Origin: Prorocentrum cordatum
Lineage: Eukaryota > Sar > Dinophyceae > Prorocentrales > Prorocentraceae
Length of the DNA stretch: 64,000 bases
Assembly: GCA_963575745.1 (NCBI GenBank)
Contig: CAUYUJ010015940.1
Location: forward strand, 62,001-126,000
Direction: 5' to 3'
Positions 53,756 through 63,968 of this stretch are shown in pieces; the first letter of the stretch is position 1, and the number at the start of each line of letters is the position of its first letter. The position numbers and the translations under genes were made by a program. The notes under the pieces are model-generated. The model was not told the origin of the DNA, did not search any database, and saw only the letters and a program-made list of their open reading frames with translations.

Positions 53756-54512
53756 AGAGAAAGAGACGGCACGCACAGGGGCACTGCAAACTTCTCGCCT
53801 GGCAAAAGCCCATGACGCGCAGACACTGAATTTGCCAAAAAGCAACATCTCGTCCTTCCCAAGACGGCCACTAGTGCCCAGACGGCATCGGACTCTGGAC
53901 AACAGGCCAAGAAGCCAGGAAGGGGCCCCAAGAGGCGCGAGGAGGCCAAGCATTGCACAAATCCACACATGGCCAGATGTCATTCGCCCAGCCACCCCTG
54001 AAGGTCTTCAGTGGTTTCTGGCCAGCCAACTGTCAGCTTCCCCGCCACCCCCGACGGCACCGCGGCGGTCTGAGAGGCCATTGAGGAGGGCGCAGTATGG
54101 CCCAAGACAGGCCAGGATACCCGAGACGGCGCCAACACCCATGGCGCCAGGACTGCCCCAACACAGCCGAAGACGACCACTGGACTCACACAGGCGGCTT
54201 CAAAAACCCTGAAGATGACGACGGGGATGCCCCATTCACGACCATGAACACGCCCGATGGCTGCCCAAGATTCCCTGAATATTCCAAGAAGCCCCAGCCC
54301 TGAGAGGCCCCCAGGAATTTCTGCAAGGCTGCCGAAAAGCATCGCGACACCCATGCAACGCTGCGGCCGTGCCATGCCACAGCGTGTCTACGTAGTTCCC
54401 GTGCGTACTCGCGCCCACCTAGTGATCCAATATCCAATGGCGCGCCAATCTGAAAATGCATCCCCCCCTCCTCCCTCATCGCTGCTCTTCCCGCTCCTCC
54501 ACCACAGCGACC
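53756..54512. other. Unassigned unique sequence
   Basis: Frames exist on both strands (for example 53980-54375 minus) but contain no RT motif A or other recognised domain. Confidence 0.45.
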
Positions 54513-54690
54513 TGATTTCCCTCCTCCTCCTCCTCCTCCTCCTCCTCCTCCTCCTCCTCCTCCTCCTCCTCCTCCTCCTCCTCCTACTCCTACTCCTACT
54601 CCTACTCCTACTCCTACTCCTCCTACTCCTCCTGTTCCTCCTCCTCCTCCTCCTCCTCCTCCTCCTCTTCCTCCTCCTCCTCCTCCTCCG
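54513..54690. repeat. CTC trinucleotide microsatellite
   Basis: CTC with a CTA-CTC sub-block at about 54583-54625. Confidence 0.95.
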
Positions 54691-55199
54691 GCGGCGCGCG
54701 CGGGTCTCTCCCGCAGCGGGCGCACAGTGATCGGGAGCCAGCAAACACCTCCACCACCACCCAAACACGCCGGTTCCCCCCTGGGGTGGCCGGCTGCCAC
54801 AGACAACGGCCACTCCCACGGAAGAGTGGTCTGCCGGCCAGGGCCCTCAGACTGAGCATGCCCAGGAGCTCCTGGTCGCCAGCGTGCTCCCCAGAGCGAC
54901 CATAGCCAGCCCGCCAGCTTCGGATTGCCCGCCCTGCCGGGAGGCAGTCCTGCGCCGGAGCGCGCCCCCCCCCGCCGCCGCCCACGCGCAGCCCCCGCTG
55001 GGGGCCAGGCGCCGCTGGGCGCGGCTCTGCGCCACGCCCAGCCCGGCAGCCCAGCGCCCCAACAGCGCAACGCCACCTCGCGCATCAGCTCAGCCCCGCG
55101 CAACAGCGCCCAGCTGCCCCAGGCCGCGCCCGCCGCGGGCCTAGCGCAGCCCTGCCGCGCGGCGGAGCTGCTGCGCCAGCTCACGCTGCAGCGCGCAGC
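54691..55199 (-). other. GC-rich region 3' of the second restriction-like endonuclease
   Basis: Open in several phases owing to GC content. One minus-strand frame reads RVWVVVEVFAGSRSL near 54760, which has a methyltransferase-like look, but nothing around it supports that. Unassigned. Confidence 0.3.
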
Positions 55200-55560
55200 T
55201 GAGCAGCCGGTAGGCGCGTGTCCTCTGGGAGCTCCCAGACCTGGCTCAAGAGCCAGTCTCGCGCCTCTCCGCCGAGGCGGCCCCCTGTGTCCAGGGCGAA
55301 AGCGGTCAGCCGTTCGCCGGGGTAGCGCGCGTGCTAGGCGCGCTCGGCCTGGCGCGCCGCCTCGCCAGGGCGCCGCGCCCCCGTGCGCACAGTGGGCTCA
55401 TCGCCAGCCGCTGGGTGGCGGACAGTCACGTTTAACCACCGCCTGCAGTCGACGTCGTCGCATTCGACGTCCAGGATGACCCGCTCCAGGACCGCTGGCT
55501 GCCCTGGCCGCCGCACGCGGGCACCCGCTGCTCGTAGAGCGGCGCGCAGTCCTTCTCCTC
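55200..55560 (-). pseudogene. Second restriction-like endonuclease domain fragment
   Basis: The minus-strand frame after a TCC array reads VLERVILDVECDDVDCRRWL then NVTVRHPAAGDEP and RRPGEAARQAERA, followed by an in-frame TAG (55334-55336) and HARYPGERLTAFALDTGGRL. The layout, acidic LDVE core, VTVRHP strand, basic helix, then G-R-LG, is the C-terminal endonuclease of algal RT elements; the catalytic lysine expected just after AERA falls at or next to the stop. The RT itself is absent, and the 5' side ends in the trinucleotide array at 55555-55587. Confidence 0.5.
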
Positions 55561-55589
55561 CTCCTCCTCCTCCTCCTCCTCCTCCTAAG

Positions 55590-55871
55590 AGCGGAGATGC
55601 GGAAGACTCGGACTCGAACAAGGTGGAGCTGGCAGAGGTCAAGGAGAAGCAAGTCGCCTACGAGAAGAAAGCAAAACTCGAGCACAGCGGGAGCGAGGAA
55701 CAAGAGAGCACCAACGAGAGCCGCAACCTTGAGGTGAAGAAGGTGAGCAACAATGCCACCCGCCGGCCTGGGCAGCGAACCGACAACAAGCGAAAGCACG
55801 CAGTAGGAGATGCAGTGGCCATGGACAACGAGAGAGGTCCTTCACAGATCGGCCCAGCGGGCTGCAATTGA
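55590..55871 (+). CDS. Charged, hydrophilic ORF of unknown function
   Basis: Reads SGDAEDSDSNKVELAEVKEK and EKKAKLEHSGSEEQESTNES then RPGQRTDNKRKHAVGDAVAM. Lys/Glu/Ser-rich and not simple repeat. The frame enters from the TCC array, so its start is unknown; stop at 55869-55871. It could be a disordered exon. No family. Confidence 0.3.
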   Translation, partial: SGDAEDSDSNKVELAEVKEKQVAYEKKAKLEHSGSEEQESTNESRNLEVKKVSNNATRRPGQRTDNKRKHAVGDAVAMDNERGPSQIGPAGCN

Positions 55872-56335
55872 GATAAAATCGGCCACGACACACCTAGTAC
55901 AGACAGGCTTCGCCAGAGTCGATTACCCCCAATACGAGGGGCCAACAGGCTCCCAACTGGAACCGACAGGCAGTGATTGTGGAGGAAATACTACTGCTTG
56001 GGATCCAGAGGGTACTACAGGATATAACTGCGTCTGCGAAGGAACACCAACTACGGGCAGGTCATGCAGAGAGATCACTGCAGAACGGGAAGGTACTACG
56101 TGCTACTACTGCGTGTGAACCGGAACACAAACTATCGGTCCCAAGAAAATAAGCGTAAAGACCTTCCAGAGAGCCCCAGACCCAAGAGCCCCTGATTGAC
56201 CAATTGGGACACGAGAGCTCTGGGGCCCCACAACCTCGACGAACTACCCGATGTCCTCGACGAACTACCCGATGTGCCGCCCGTTCGTACTTGCTGTGAC
56301 GGCTCAGGCAAACACATCTGCTGCACAATGATCCA
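55872..56335. other. Unassigned sequence
   Basis: A plus-strand frame to 56118 is Thr/Gly/Cys-rich (TTGYNCVCEGTPTTGRSC). A short duplication CGACGAACTACCCGATGT occurs at about 56237 and 56258. No domain identified. Confidence 0.35.
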
Positions 56336-56339
56336 CCGT

Positions 56340-56818
56340 ACTACCAATGCGAGCATAGGGCGTGTCAGGGCTGGCGGAGCTTCTGAGGCAGCGAGGAACA
56401 GGAAAAGCACAGAAGGGCCAGCCTGCCAGGGAACCTGCAGTAAGTCAACCGCACTGCCAGGATGACCCACGAATGCTCGGTGAGATTGGCGCGAGGCTCG
56501 TAAGAGCAGAGCAGGCACTAGCTCCAAAGGTGCTGGACGATCAGAGGCCTCACGTGCGCTACATGTGGCAGAGGCTTTAGGATCAGCATCAAGTTGCCTC
56601 GGATTCGAAGTACAGTCGCCTCTCCCTCCCCACGCCGAAAGAGCAAGCTCAAGAGCTATCCAGTGCCAAGCGCTTGCAGTCGCTACAGTACCTATCGGAG
56701 CTGTTGCACAAGGCCCAGGACAATAGGACTCCTGAACATGCTTGGCGCGGAGATCACAGGACGGCACTCGGACTGCTGCAGGACTATGAGGAAGTGGAGG
56801 AGGAGGAAGGAAGATGAG
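56340..56818 (+). pseudogene. Unidentified ORF with one in-frame stop
   Basis: The plus frame reads LAELLRQRGTGKAQKGQPAR, MLGEIGARLVRAEQALAPKV, VLDDQRPHVRYMWQRL, then a TAG at 56578-56580, and continues without other stops: YSRLSLPTPKEQAQELSSAK, LQSLQYLSELLHKAQDNRTP, to a TGA at 56816-56818. The helical, charged composition is protein-like on both sides of the stop. It may be a retroelement or host pseudogene. Not recognised. Confidence 0.35.
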
Positions 56819-57330
56819 CGGCACCAAGGTGAAAGGGATCGTGAGCAGCAGGCAGGTGGAATAGCGGCAGCACCGCCAGGCATCGACAGAGTCAGTGAGT
56901 GGAACAGACCGTGCGACGACCATTGGGCCTCACGACGACGAGCAGGGACTAGAGTGGGTAGGACACTCACCACGATTCCCAGGTACAGGTGTAGATTACA
57001 TGAAGGCTCTGACTAGAAGGAGCAGGTTCGCACTCGGTTTCACGGTGCGTTGAACTTCGTCCCAGATGCACGGGTCTCGTGACGGGGTGTGCGCCGCGGG
57101 CCTGCTGCTCCCTCCCTCTCCTTTCATGTGACAAGCTTGTTCGAGCATCGAAGTGTCCCTCCGCCGACGTCCCAGCGGCCAGGCTATCTGCCTCGCCGCT
57201 TCGGGCAAATGGACCCTCGTTACCAACTGGTGGCCCTACATCCACAAGATTCACGCAGGGGTCTAGCTGCATCCGTCAGGTAGGATGCTGACCCCACGGC
57301 GTCATTACCGTATGTTACCTTACCTTGCCT
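56819..57330. other. No gene recognised
   Basis: Unique sequence with short frames on both strands. Confidence 0.4.
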
Positions 57331-57477
57331 TACATTACCTCACCTTTCCTTTCCTTTCCTTTCATGTCCTTTCCTTTCCTTTCCTTTCCTCCTCGTCCTC
57401 CCTCATCCTCCTCCTCCTCCTCCTCCTCTTTCTCTTCCTCCTCCTTCTCCTCCTCCTCCTCTTCTTGTTCCTCCCCC
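57331..57477. repeat. Polypyrimidine tract
   Basis: TTCCTTTCCT pentamers then CTC triplets. Confidence 0.9.
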
Positions 57478-58255
57478 CATCGAAACCATGTCTCGAAGGG
57501 GCGTGCTCGTTTCGCCCAGTGAGCGAAACTCGCGATCTTGCAGACTTCCACCGACACGCACCCAGCATCCATACTCCTGCGCGGCTTTCAATGGGTTTTG
57601 TTCTGGGCATGGCACAGCAAAGCAACGACACAACCACGCGACGATACTGAACAACCTAGCTCCATTCACAAGCGCGGTAGCCAATACTTGCGGCAACGGC
57701 AATGGGTAAAAAGGTACCGTGACCGAAACCCTCTGCAGCGGCAATAGCAATGCGCAATGGGTGGCTGCCACGTGACCACCAAGCGACCGCCACCAGACCT
57801 GCATCGAACACGCGTGGCTCAAGATCACGGGCTCGCATGAGCCCACCATTGCAACATTGATAAGAGATACATGGGACCACGGTGCGAAGGGATATCCGCG
57901 ACGTCCTGTGAGAAAAGATCTCGCCTGGAACAATGGAACGAAGCATCACGATCGAGCTTGTCACGGAAGCATAAAAAACTCTGCCACATATACGTCAATG
58001 ACACCGAGCGATCACGCCGAGAGCTTGCCGATGAAGCGCTCGAAAATCCCAAACCCGTGTCGTCTACTCCAAGTTGTACATGAAACCCACTTCCTGCGCC
58101 AATTCGCCCGACGGCCCGTTCCGCCCCCCCCCCTCCCACACCCCTTCACGCGTACCGAGCCCACCCCCTGACGCGATCCAGTCTCCCCACGCCCTGCGAA
58201 GCACAGCGCAGTCCTGCCCTGCCCACGCTGTCAACCTCTCCACGCTTACTGGGCG
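57478..58255. other. No gene recognised
   Basis: Non-repetitive sequence downstream (minus-strand sense) of the GH31 exons. The final GH31 exons could lie here but I found no matching motif. Confidence 0.4.
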
Positions 58256-58301
58256 ACCCCCCCCACACACCCACACACCCACACACACACACACACACAC
58301 G

Positions 58302-58353
<52 letters not shown>

Positions 58354-58356
58354 CAC

Positions 58357-58390
<34 letters not shown>

Positions 58391-58392
58391 CG
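58256..58392. repeat. CA dinucleotide array
   Basis: CACACA with CGCA and CCTG interruptions. Confidence 0.95.
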
Positions 58393-58609
58393 CCACCCCT
58401 GGCGGCTCCCGACGGCCCCGACCTGGCTGGCCCCACCGCCATGGCGAACCAGCCGCGCCGCCGCGGGCGCCCTCGGCAGCCCCACGAACACCACGCGCTC
58501 CACTCGCAGGCCCGCCGCGGGCACGGCTGGCGCGCCCTTGCTGGACAGCGTGCTCGAGGGGCTCGCTCTCAGAGACGACCTCAGCGCGAGCGTCTTGAAC
58601 GCTTCGTGG

Positions 58610-58865
58610 GCATGAGGGGGGAAAAGGGGGATAGGGAAAGGGAGGATAGAGAGAGAGAGAGACGGGGGGGGGGGGAAAGGGAGGAGGTGGAGGGGGAGCG
58701 GGGGAGGGCAGAGGGCGAAGTGAGGAAAGAGAGAGAGAGAGAGAGAGATGGGATGGGGGAGGAGAAGAGGCGAGGGGATGCGGCAAAGAGGGGGAGGAAG
58801 GGGGACGGGGAGGGGGAAATCGGGAAGAGAAGGGGGAAGCGGGAAAGGAGCAGGGGAGACGGGGG
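58610..58865. repeat. Polypurine tract
   Basis: GGGGGA/GAGAGA-rich on the plus strand, with a pure GA run near 58728-58748. Confidence 0.9.
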
Positions 58866-58959
58866 TGTTCCTCCCCATACACTTATGGGATACCCCGCTT
58901 GGCACGAGCTGCAACGACCGAGTCTACGACCGCCGCCACGGCTGGGTATTACCGAGGAG

Positions 58960-59085
58960 CGACGGGAAGCGACCTCGGCATCGGTCAAGATCGTCAACAC
59001 CGCCGCCACCTGGTCTGGCGGCACGGCCCAGGACCGAGGCCTAGAGAGCCCAAGACCATGCCGCATCTCTGGCTGGCCTCGCTCC
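58960..59085 (-). CDS. Possible third GH31 exon
   Basis: After a CCAG acceptor near 59085, the phase that continues from the donor at 59431 reads MRHGLGLSRPRSWAV then VAAVLTILTDAEVA, up to a GTAATA donor near 58960. In GH31 enzymes an LGL-x-RP segment follows the strand ending at the previous exon. The likeness is slight. Confidence 0.25.
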
Positions 59086-59431
59086 CGCATGTCATCGTTA
59101 TCTGACGCCCGCACATTGGCTTGTTGTAGAGATCTGGGCAATCACCAGGCACAGGCATGAGCTTCGGCCAGGCGAGCTCGCTAATATGCGACCTTGCCTG
59201 AGCCTGGGTGCGTCCAGCGTCCAGCAACACCCAAGAGAAAAAGACTTGCGAACAGGGATCTCGGGCTGTGAGCGCCGCGTCTGCTACTGCCGAACCCGAG
59301 GTTGGGGGGGGGCACCTCGGGCTGCGAGGACCACTCGATCGGGTCACCGCATGGACCTGCAAAAGCCCATCGCGTGTCGAATGTAGGCGGACCAACAGGC
59401 CACAAAGGATGACGATCGGACCCGCTCTTAC

Positions 59432-59642
59432 GGAGAGCGGCCGACCCGTCGAACTCGAGCTCGTCGTAGATAAAAGAGCCAGAGCTGTACTGATGGCTGC
59501 TGCCATCGTCAACGTAGAGTCTACCTCTGGCAGCGGCGCCGAAAACGCAGACAGTGTAAGGGTCCGCGAACATCGCCGCCGTGCTCCGGCGCGGGCGTCC
59601 TTTCTTCACGAGGATGTTACCGCTCCGCACGAACACAGGCAC
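59432..59642 (-). CDS. GH31 alpha-glucosidase (glucosidase II alpha-like), downstream exon
   Basis: Reads VPVFVRSGNILVKKGRPRRS then MFADPYTVCVFG, RLYVDDGSSHQYSSG and FIYDELEFDG. This is the distal beta-sandwich of GH31 glucosidases; the RPRRS-x-M-x-DPYT run and the LYVDDG strand are typical of the ER glucosidase II catalytic subunit, which trims glucose from N-glycans. The acceptor is TTAAG|GTGCC at 59643 and the donor C|GTAAGA at 59431. Joined to the exon at 60606 the reading is in frame (DAH then VPVFVR). The (beta/alpha)8 catalytic barrel is not in view, so whether the gene is intact is unknown. An ordinary host gene is likeliest. Confidence 0.7.
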
Positions 59643-59809
59643 CTTAAGCAGGCGAAGGAAACGATTCCAGACACTTTCCTCCCTCTACCGACGCCTTGTA
59701 TTCCACCTTCGTCCTCCTCTGCTCCCCCTCGTAATCATGTCGTCGTTATCGTCCTCAGCATCGTCCTCATTCTCGCTCGCCCCGTATTCCTCGTCCTCTG
59801 TCTCCTCCG

Positions 59810-60132
59810 TCATCTTCTTCCTCCTCCTCCTCCTGCTTCTCCTCCTCCTCTTCCTCCTCTTCTGTCTTCACTTCTCTTTTCCTTGGTACGCCTCCGCACC
59901 CCCCTTTCTCATCACTATTTCATATGATCGCCTCCTCCGCCTCCTCCTCCTCCTCCTCCTCCTCCTCCTTCACCTCCTGCTCCTCCTCCACCTCCAACTC
60001 CGCCTCCGCCTCACTCTTCTCTCTGACTTATCATCCCCCGTCTCCTGCTGCTGCCCCGCCTCCTCGAACTCCGCCCGTTCCAACACCTCCTCAACCAACT
60101 TATCCTAGTCCTCCTCCTCCTCCTCCTCCGCG

Positions 60133-60163
<31 letters not shown>

Positions 60164-60175
60164 TCTCCTCGTCAC
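59810..60175. repeat. CTC-rich tract inside the GH31 intron
   Basis: CTC/TCC triplets with CTT and CAC interruptions, interrupted at about 59880-59930 by mixed sequence. Confidence 0.9.
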
Positions 60176-60329
60176 AATCAGTATCAACAAACAGGTTGAT
60201 AAGGCTCATTTCTACTTTCTGGCGTGTCATCCAACGTGCGTGCCCCAAACCCTCGACTCCCGCCATCTTCGTCTATGAAAGCACCCACTTTGGGGGAACT
60301 CACTGTTTCATACCAGCTCCTGGGTGAAC

Positions 60330-60425
60330 CCCGACACGGCGAGGCAGGCGGGTCGGGCGGGCGGAGCCTGACGGGCGGGTCGGGCAGGGGGACCCTCACA
60401 GGCGGGTCGGACGGACCCTAACGGG
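60330..60425. repeat. GGGCGGGTCGG minisatellite
   Basis: About five diverged 18-28 bp units with GGCGGGTCGGG and GGACCCT-type ends. Multiple G runs make it a quadruplex candidate. Confidence 0.75.
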
Positions 60426-60605
60426 CGGCCGCAGCACCGACAGGGAACGGCCAGCTGCGACACGAAGTGCCAGGTCCTGATAACGCGAGTACGGAGCCAT
60501 TAGTGCAAGCACCGTTCGAAAAACGTCCAACAAGTGCGTCCAGGAATCGAGAGAGCCTGGGGGGTCGAGGAGTCCGCTATTGACACACGTCCCCGCGGCT
60601 GGCAC

Positions 60606-60769
60606 ATGCGCGTCGTGGGCGGCCAGCACGACCGCCTCGCCGCCGGACCGTGCGGGCGCGGACTCGTCCCAGTAGTCGAACCAGGCCCCAGGGGGCAGAT
60701 AGACCTCGAGCTTGCGCGCCTCCGGCTGTGCGACCGCCCTCACCAGCAGGGCCTCCGACAATAGCGGCA
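60606..60769 (-). CDS. GH31 alpha-glucosidase (glucosidase II alpha-like), upstream exon
   Basis: Reads LLSEALLVRAVAQPEARKLE then VYLPPGAWFDYWDESAPARS and VVLAAHDAH. The ALLV-x-x-V...VYLPPG-x-W-x-DYW core is the segment directly after the GH31 barrel. The acceptor is uncertain: GACAG|TGCC at 60770 fits, but the frame is open further upstream (DPWQGRVT). The ATC array at 60.9-61.2 kb lies in the preceding intron. No catalytic Asp motif (such as WxDMNE) was found up to 62.3 kb, so earlier exons lie elsewhere, are distant, or are lost. Confidence 0.7.
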
Positions 60770-60849
60770 CTGTCACCCTCCCCTGCCAAGGATCCGTTCA
60801 GGATCAGCCTCCCCCCAAGCCCCTCCTGGATGCCATCCTGTTTGTTGTC

Positions 60850-60932
60850 TCCCATTCCTGCCTCCTCGTCCTCCTCCTCCTCCTTTTCCTCCTCCTCCTC
60901 CTGCTCCTCATCGTGATCATCATCATCATCAT

Positions 60933-61004
<72 letters not shown>

Positions 61005-61190
61005 GAGCAGCTTCATCGTCATCATCATCATCAGCAGCATCATCATCATCGTCATCATCATCGTCATCAGCAGCATCATCATCGTCGCCATCATACGCGT
61101 CATCAGAACCATCATCATCATCATCATCATCATCACCATCATCATTATCATCGTCATCATCATCAGCATCATCATCAGCGTCACATCCTC
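60850..61190. repeat. CTC then ATC trinucleotide array
   Basis: CTC at 60865-60905, ATC/TCA from 60912 with GTC, AGC interruptions. Poly-Asp or poly-Met frames are repeat translations. Confidence 0.95.
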
Positions 61191-61675
61191 GGACCCGCTC
61201 TGGTGCAGCCACGCGCATTATTTTTGATCTGCGGGGCGAGAGCGAGCCTCGAGCCTCTTCCGCTAAAAGCTAGGCGGGCTGCGCGCAGCTTTAATCAGGG
61301 AGACAGGGCACAGGAAGGCGGGGCCTCAGGCGGCCGAGGGCGGGCGAGGCCCGGGGTACAGGCGGTGTCGTACTTAACGTGCAGGACAAGGAACGCCTTA
61401 TACAAGAACCGAGGGCGAAGTCCCGGTGGGCGGAAGAAAGGTGTTACCGTCGGCGGCGCCTCGTGAACACCATCCTCAAGTACTGCGGGGAAGACGCGCC
61501 AAATGACCAGGTCGACGTCCAGGGGGAAGAAGAGCACCACGTAGGCGATGAGCAACGTTGTGCCACCAGCTGGTGCAGGGAAAGCCCGGGGTGGGTGTCC
61601 AGTCCACGACCAGGTGCAGTTGCTTGAGGTGCGGCCTCCAAAGAGCTGGCCGCCCATTACCGACTGGGAGCCGGT
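61191..61675. other. No gene recognised
   Basis: Unique sequence. Minus-strand frames were checked for GH31 barrel motifs and none was found. Confidence 0.45.
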
Positions 61676-61914
61676 GAGCTGCGAGGAGAAAATCTCTCTG
61701 CGTCAGCCCGAAGACGGCTAGCAGCCAAACAGCAGCCACGCGCACTCGCAGGCATGCAAAAACCAACGCGGGCGAGACAGAGGTCGGCGCCACCGCCTGG
61801 CGTCCTCGGATGGACCCTGGCGCGGCCATGCGCAATCGCAAGTAAACATTATCCAACGCGGGCGGGCCAGAGGTCGGCGCCATCGCCTGGCGTCTTCGGA
61901 TGCGCCCTCCAGCA
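61676..61914. repeat. ~88-bp tandem repeat
   Basis: Two to three units sharing CCAACGCGGGCG and AGAGGTCGGCGCCA(C/T)CGCC, starting near 61768 and 61856 with a partial unit before. Confidence 0.75.
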
Positions 61915-62200
61915 GCACTCGAAAGTGGCGACAGTTTCGCGAATGGCGTCCCCCCCCGGGACGGCGAGGTCTAGCTCAGATCTGCGCAGGGCCTCACTCC
62001 GCTGGACCACCAGCAGCCCTCGAGAGTGGCGACACTTTCGCAGATCGCAGCCCCCCAGGGACGGCGAGGTCTAGCTCAAATCTGCGCGGTGCCCCACTCC
62101 GCTGGACCCACCAGCAACCCTCGAAAGTGGCGACAGTTTCGCAGATCGCAGCCCCCCCCCCACCCCCCCAGGGACGGCGAGGTCTCGCGCGAGACAGGAG
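61915..62200. repeat. ~100-bp satellite, array 3
   Basis: Three units sharing CGAAAGTGGCGACAGTTTCG, CAGATCGCAGCCCCCC and GGGACGGCGAGGTCTAGCTC. They match arrays 1 and 2 at 34-36 kb. Confidence 0.8.
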
Positions 62201-62454
62201 GCGGGAGGCAGGAGGCGGGAGGAGGAGGAGGAGGAGGAGGGAGACGCGACCGCGGTGCTCTATTCAAAACGAATACCTAACCAAGGAGGGTTGGGACAAA
62301 TAGAAAAAATATCCCGGCAAAGCAACCTAACAGCGATGTGTAGGAGCATATCTGGAAGCATTCCCCTTAAGATTCAGATGATAATCCTGTTGTAGCATTT
62401 TGCTGTTCTCGCAGTCGTAGACGCATTCGCGATGGCAGTCGCAGTGGAAACGGC
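62201..62454. other. Spacer before the CAGCCT satellite
   Basis: GGA run at 62218-62240, then AT-richer unique sequence, the least GC-rich non-repeat stretch here. No gene. Confidence 0.5.
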
Positions 62455-63968
62455 AGTCGCAGTCACAGCCTCAGCCTGCCTCAGCCTCAGCCTCAGCCTG
62501 CCTCAGCCTCAGCCTGCCTCAGCCTCAGCCTCAGCCTGCTTCAGCCTCAGCCTCAGTCTGCCTTCAGCCTCGGCCTCAGCCTCAGCCTGCCTCAGCCTCA
62601 GCCTGCATCAGCCTCAGCCTCAGCCTCAGCCTCAGCCTCAGCAGCATCAGCCTGCCTCAGCCTCAGCCTCAGCCTGCCTCAGCCTCAGCCTGCTTCAGCC
62701 TCAGCCTCAGCCTCAGCCTGCCTCAGCAGCCTCGGCCTCAGCCTCAGCCTGCCTCAGCCTCAGCCTGCATCAGCCTCAGCCTCAGCCTCAGCCTGCCTCA
62801 GCATCAGCCTCAGCCTCAGCCTCAGCCTCAGCCTGCCTCAGCCTCAGCCTCAGCCTGCTTCAGCCTCAGCCTCAGTCTGCCTTCAGCCTCGGCCTCAGCC
62901 TCAGCCTGCCTCAGCCTCAGCCTCAGCCTCATCAGCCTCAGCCTCAGCCTCAGCCTGCCTCAGCCTCAGCCTCAGCCTGCCTCAGCCTCAGCCTCAGCCT
63001 CAGCCTCAGCCTGCAGCCTCAGCCTCAGCCTCAGCCTCAGCCTGCATCAGCCTCAGCCTCAGCCTCAGCCTGCCTCAGCCTCAGCCTCAGCCTCAGCCTC
63101 AGCCTCAGCCTCAGCCTGCTTCAGCCTCAGCCTCAGTCTGCCTTCAGCCTCGGCCTCAGCCTCAGCCTGCCTCAGCCTCAGCCTGCATCAGCCTCAGCCT
63201 CAGCCTCAGCCTGCCTCAGCATCAGCCTGCCTCAGCCTCAGCCTCAGCCTGCCTCAGCCTCAGCCTCAGCCTGCTTCAGCCTCAGCCTCAGTCTGCCTTC
63301 AGCCTCGGCCTCAGCCTCAGCCTGCCTCAGCCTCAGCCTGCATCAGCCTCAGCCTCAGCCTCAGCCTGCCTCAGCATCAGCCTGCCTCAGCCTCAGCCTC
63401 AGCCTGCCTCAGCCTCAGCCTCAGCCTGCTTCAGCCTCAGCCTCAGTCTGCCTTCAGCCTCGGCCTCAGCCTCAGCCTGCCTCAGCCTCAGCCTGCATCA
63501 GCCTCAGCCTCAGCCTCAGCCTGCCTCAGCATCAGCCTGCCTCAGCCTCAGCCTCAGCCTGCCTCAGCCTCAGCCTCAGCCTGCTTCAGCCTCAGCCTCA
63601 GTCTGCCTTCAGCCTCGGCCTCAGCCTCAGCCTCAGCCTCAGCCTGCATCAGCCTCAGCCTCAGCCTCAGCCTGCCTCAGCATCAGCCTGCCTCAGCCTC
63701 AGCCTCAGCCTGCCTCAGCCTCAGCCTCAGCCTGCTTCAGCCTCAGCCTCAGTCTGCCTTCAGCCTCGGCCTCAGCCTCAGCCTGCCTCAGCCTCAGCCT
63801 GCATCAGCCTCAGCCTCAGCCTCAGCCTGCCTCAGCCTCAGCCTGCCTCAGCATCAGCCTCAGCCTGCCTCAGCCTCAGCATCAGCCTGCTTCAGCCTCA
63901 GCCTCAGTCTGCCTTCAGCCTCGGCCTCAGCGTCAGCCTGCCTCAGCCTCAGCCTGCCTCAGCCTCAG
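62455..63968. repeat. CAGCCT satellite with a 155-bp higher-order repeat
   Basis: Hexamer-based units (CAGCCT, CTGCCT, CTGCAT, CTGCTT). The marker CAGTCTGCCTTCAGCCTCGG starts at 62554, 62873, 63134, 63289, 63444, 63599, 63750 and 63905: spacings 319, 261, 155, 155, 155, 151 and 155. Regular higher-order structure is therefore confined to the right part. Confidence 0.95.

Larger units (their letters stand above)
59643..60605 (-). other. Predicted 963-bp GH31 intron filled with repeats
   Basis: Minus-strand sense: CAT|GTGCCAGC at 60605 and TTAAG|GTGCC ending at 59643; GTGCC lies at both junctions. It holds a CTC-rich tract (about 59810-60175) and a GGGCGGGTCGG minisatellite (60330-60425). Confidence 0.55.

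Noticed and set aside
54740-54780. VVVEVFAGSRSL as a DNA methyltransferase motif
   Set aside because: No supporting motif within reach; GC-rich frame next to a CTC array.
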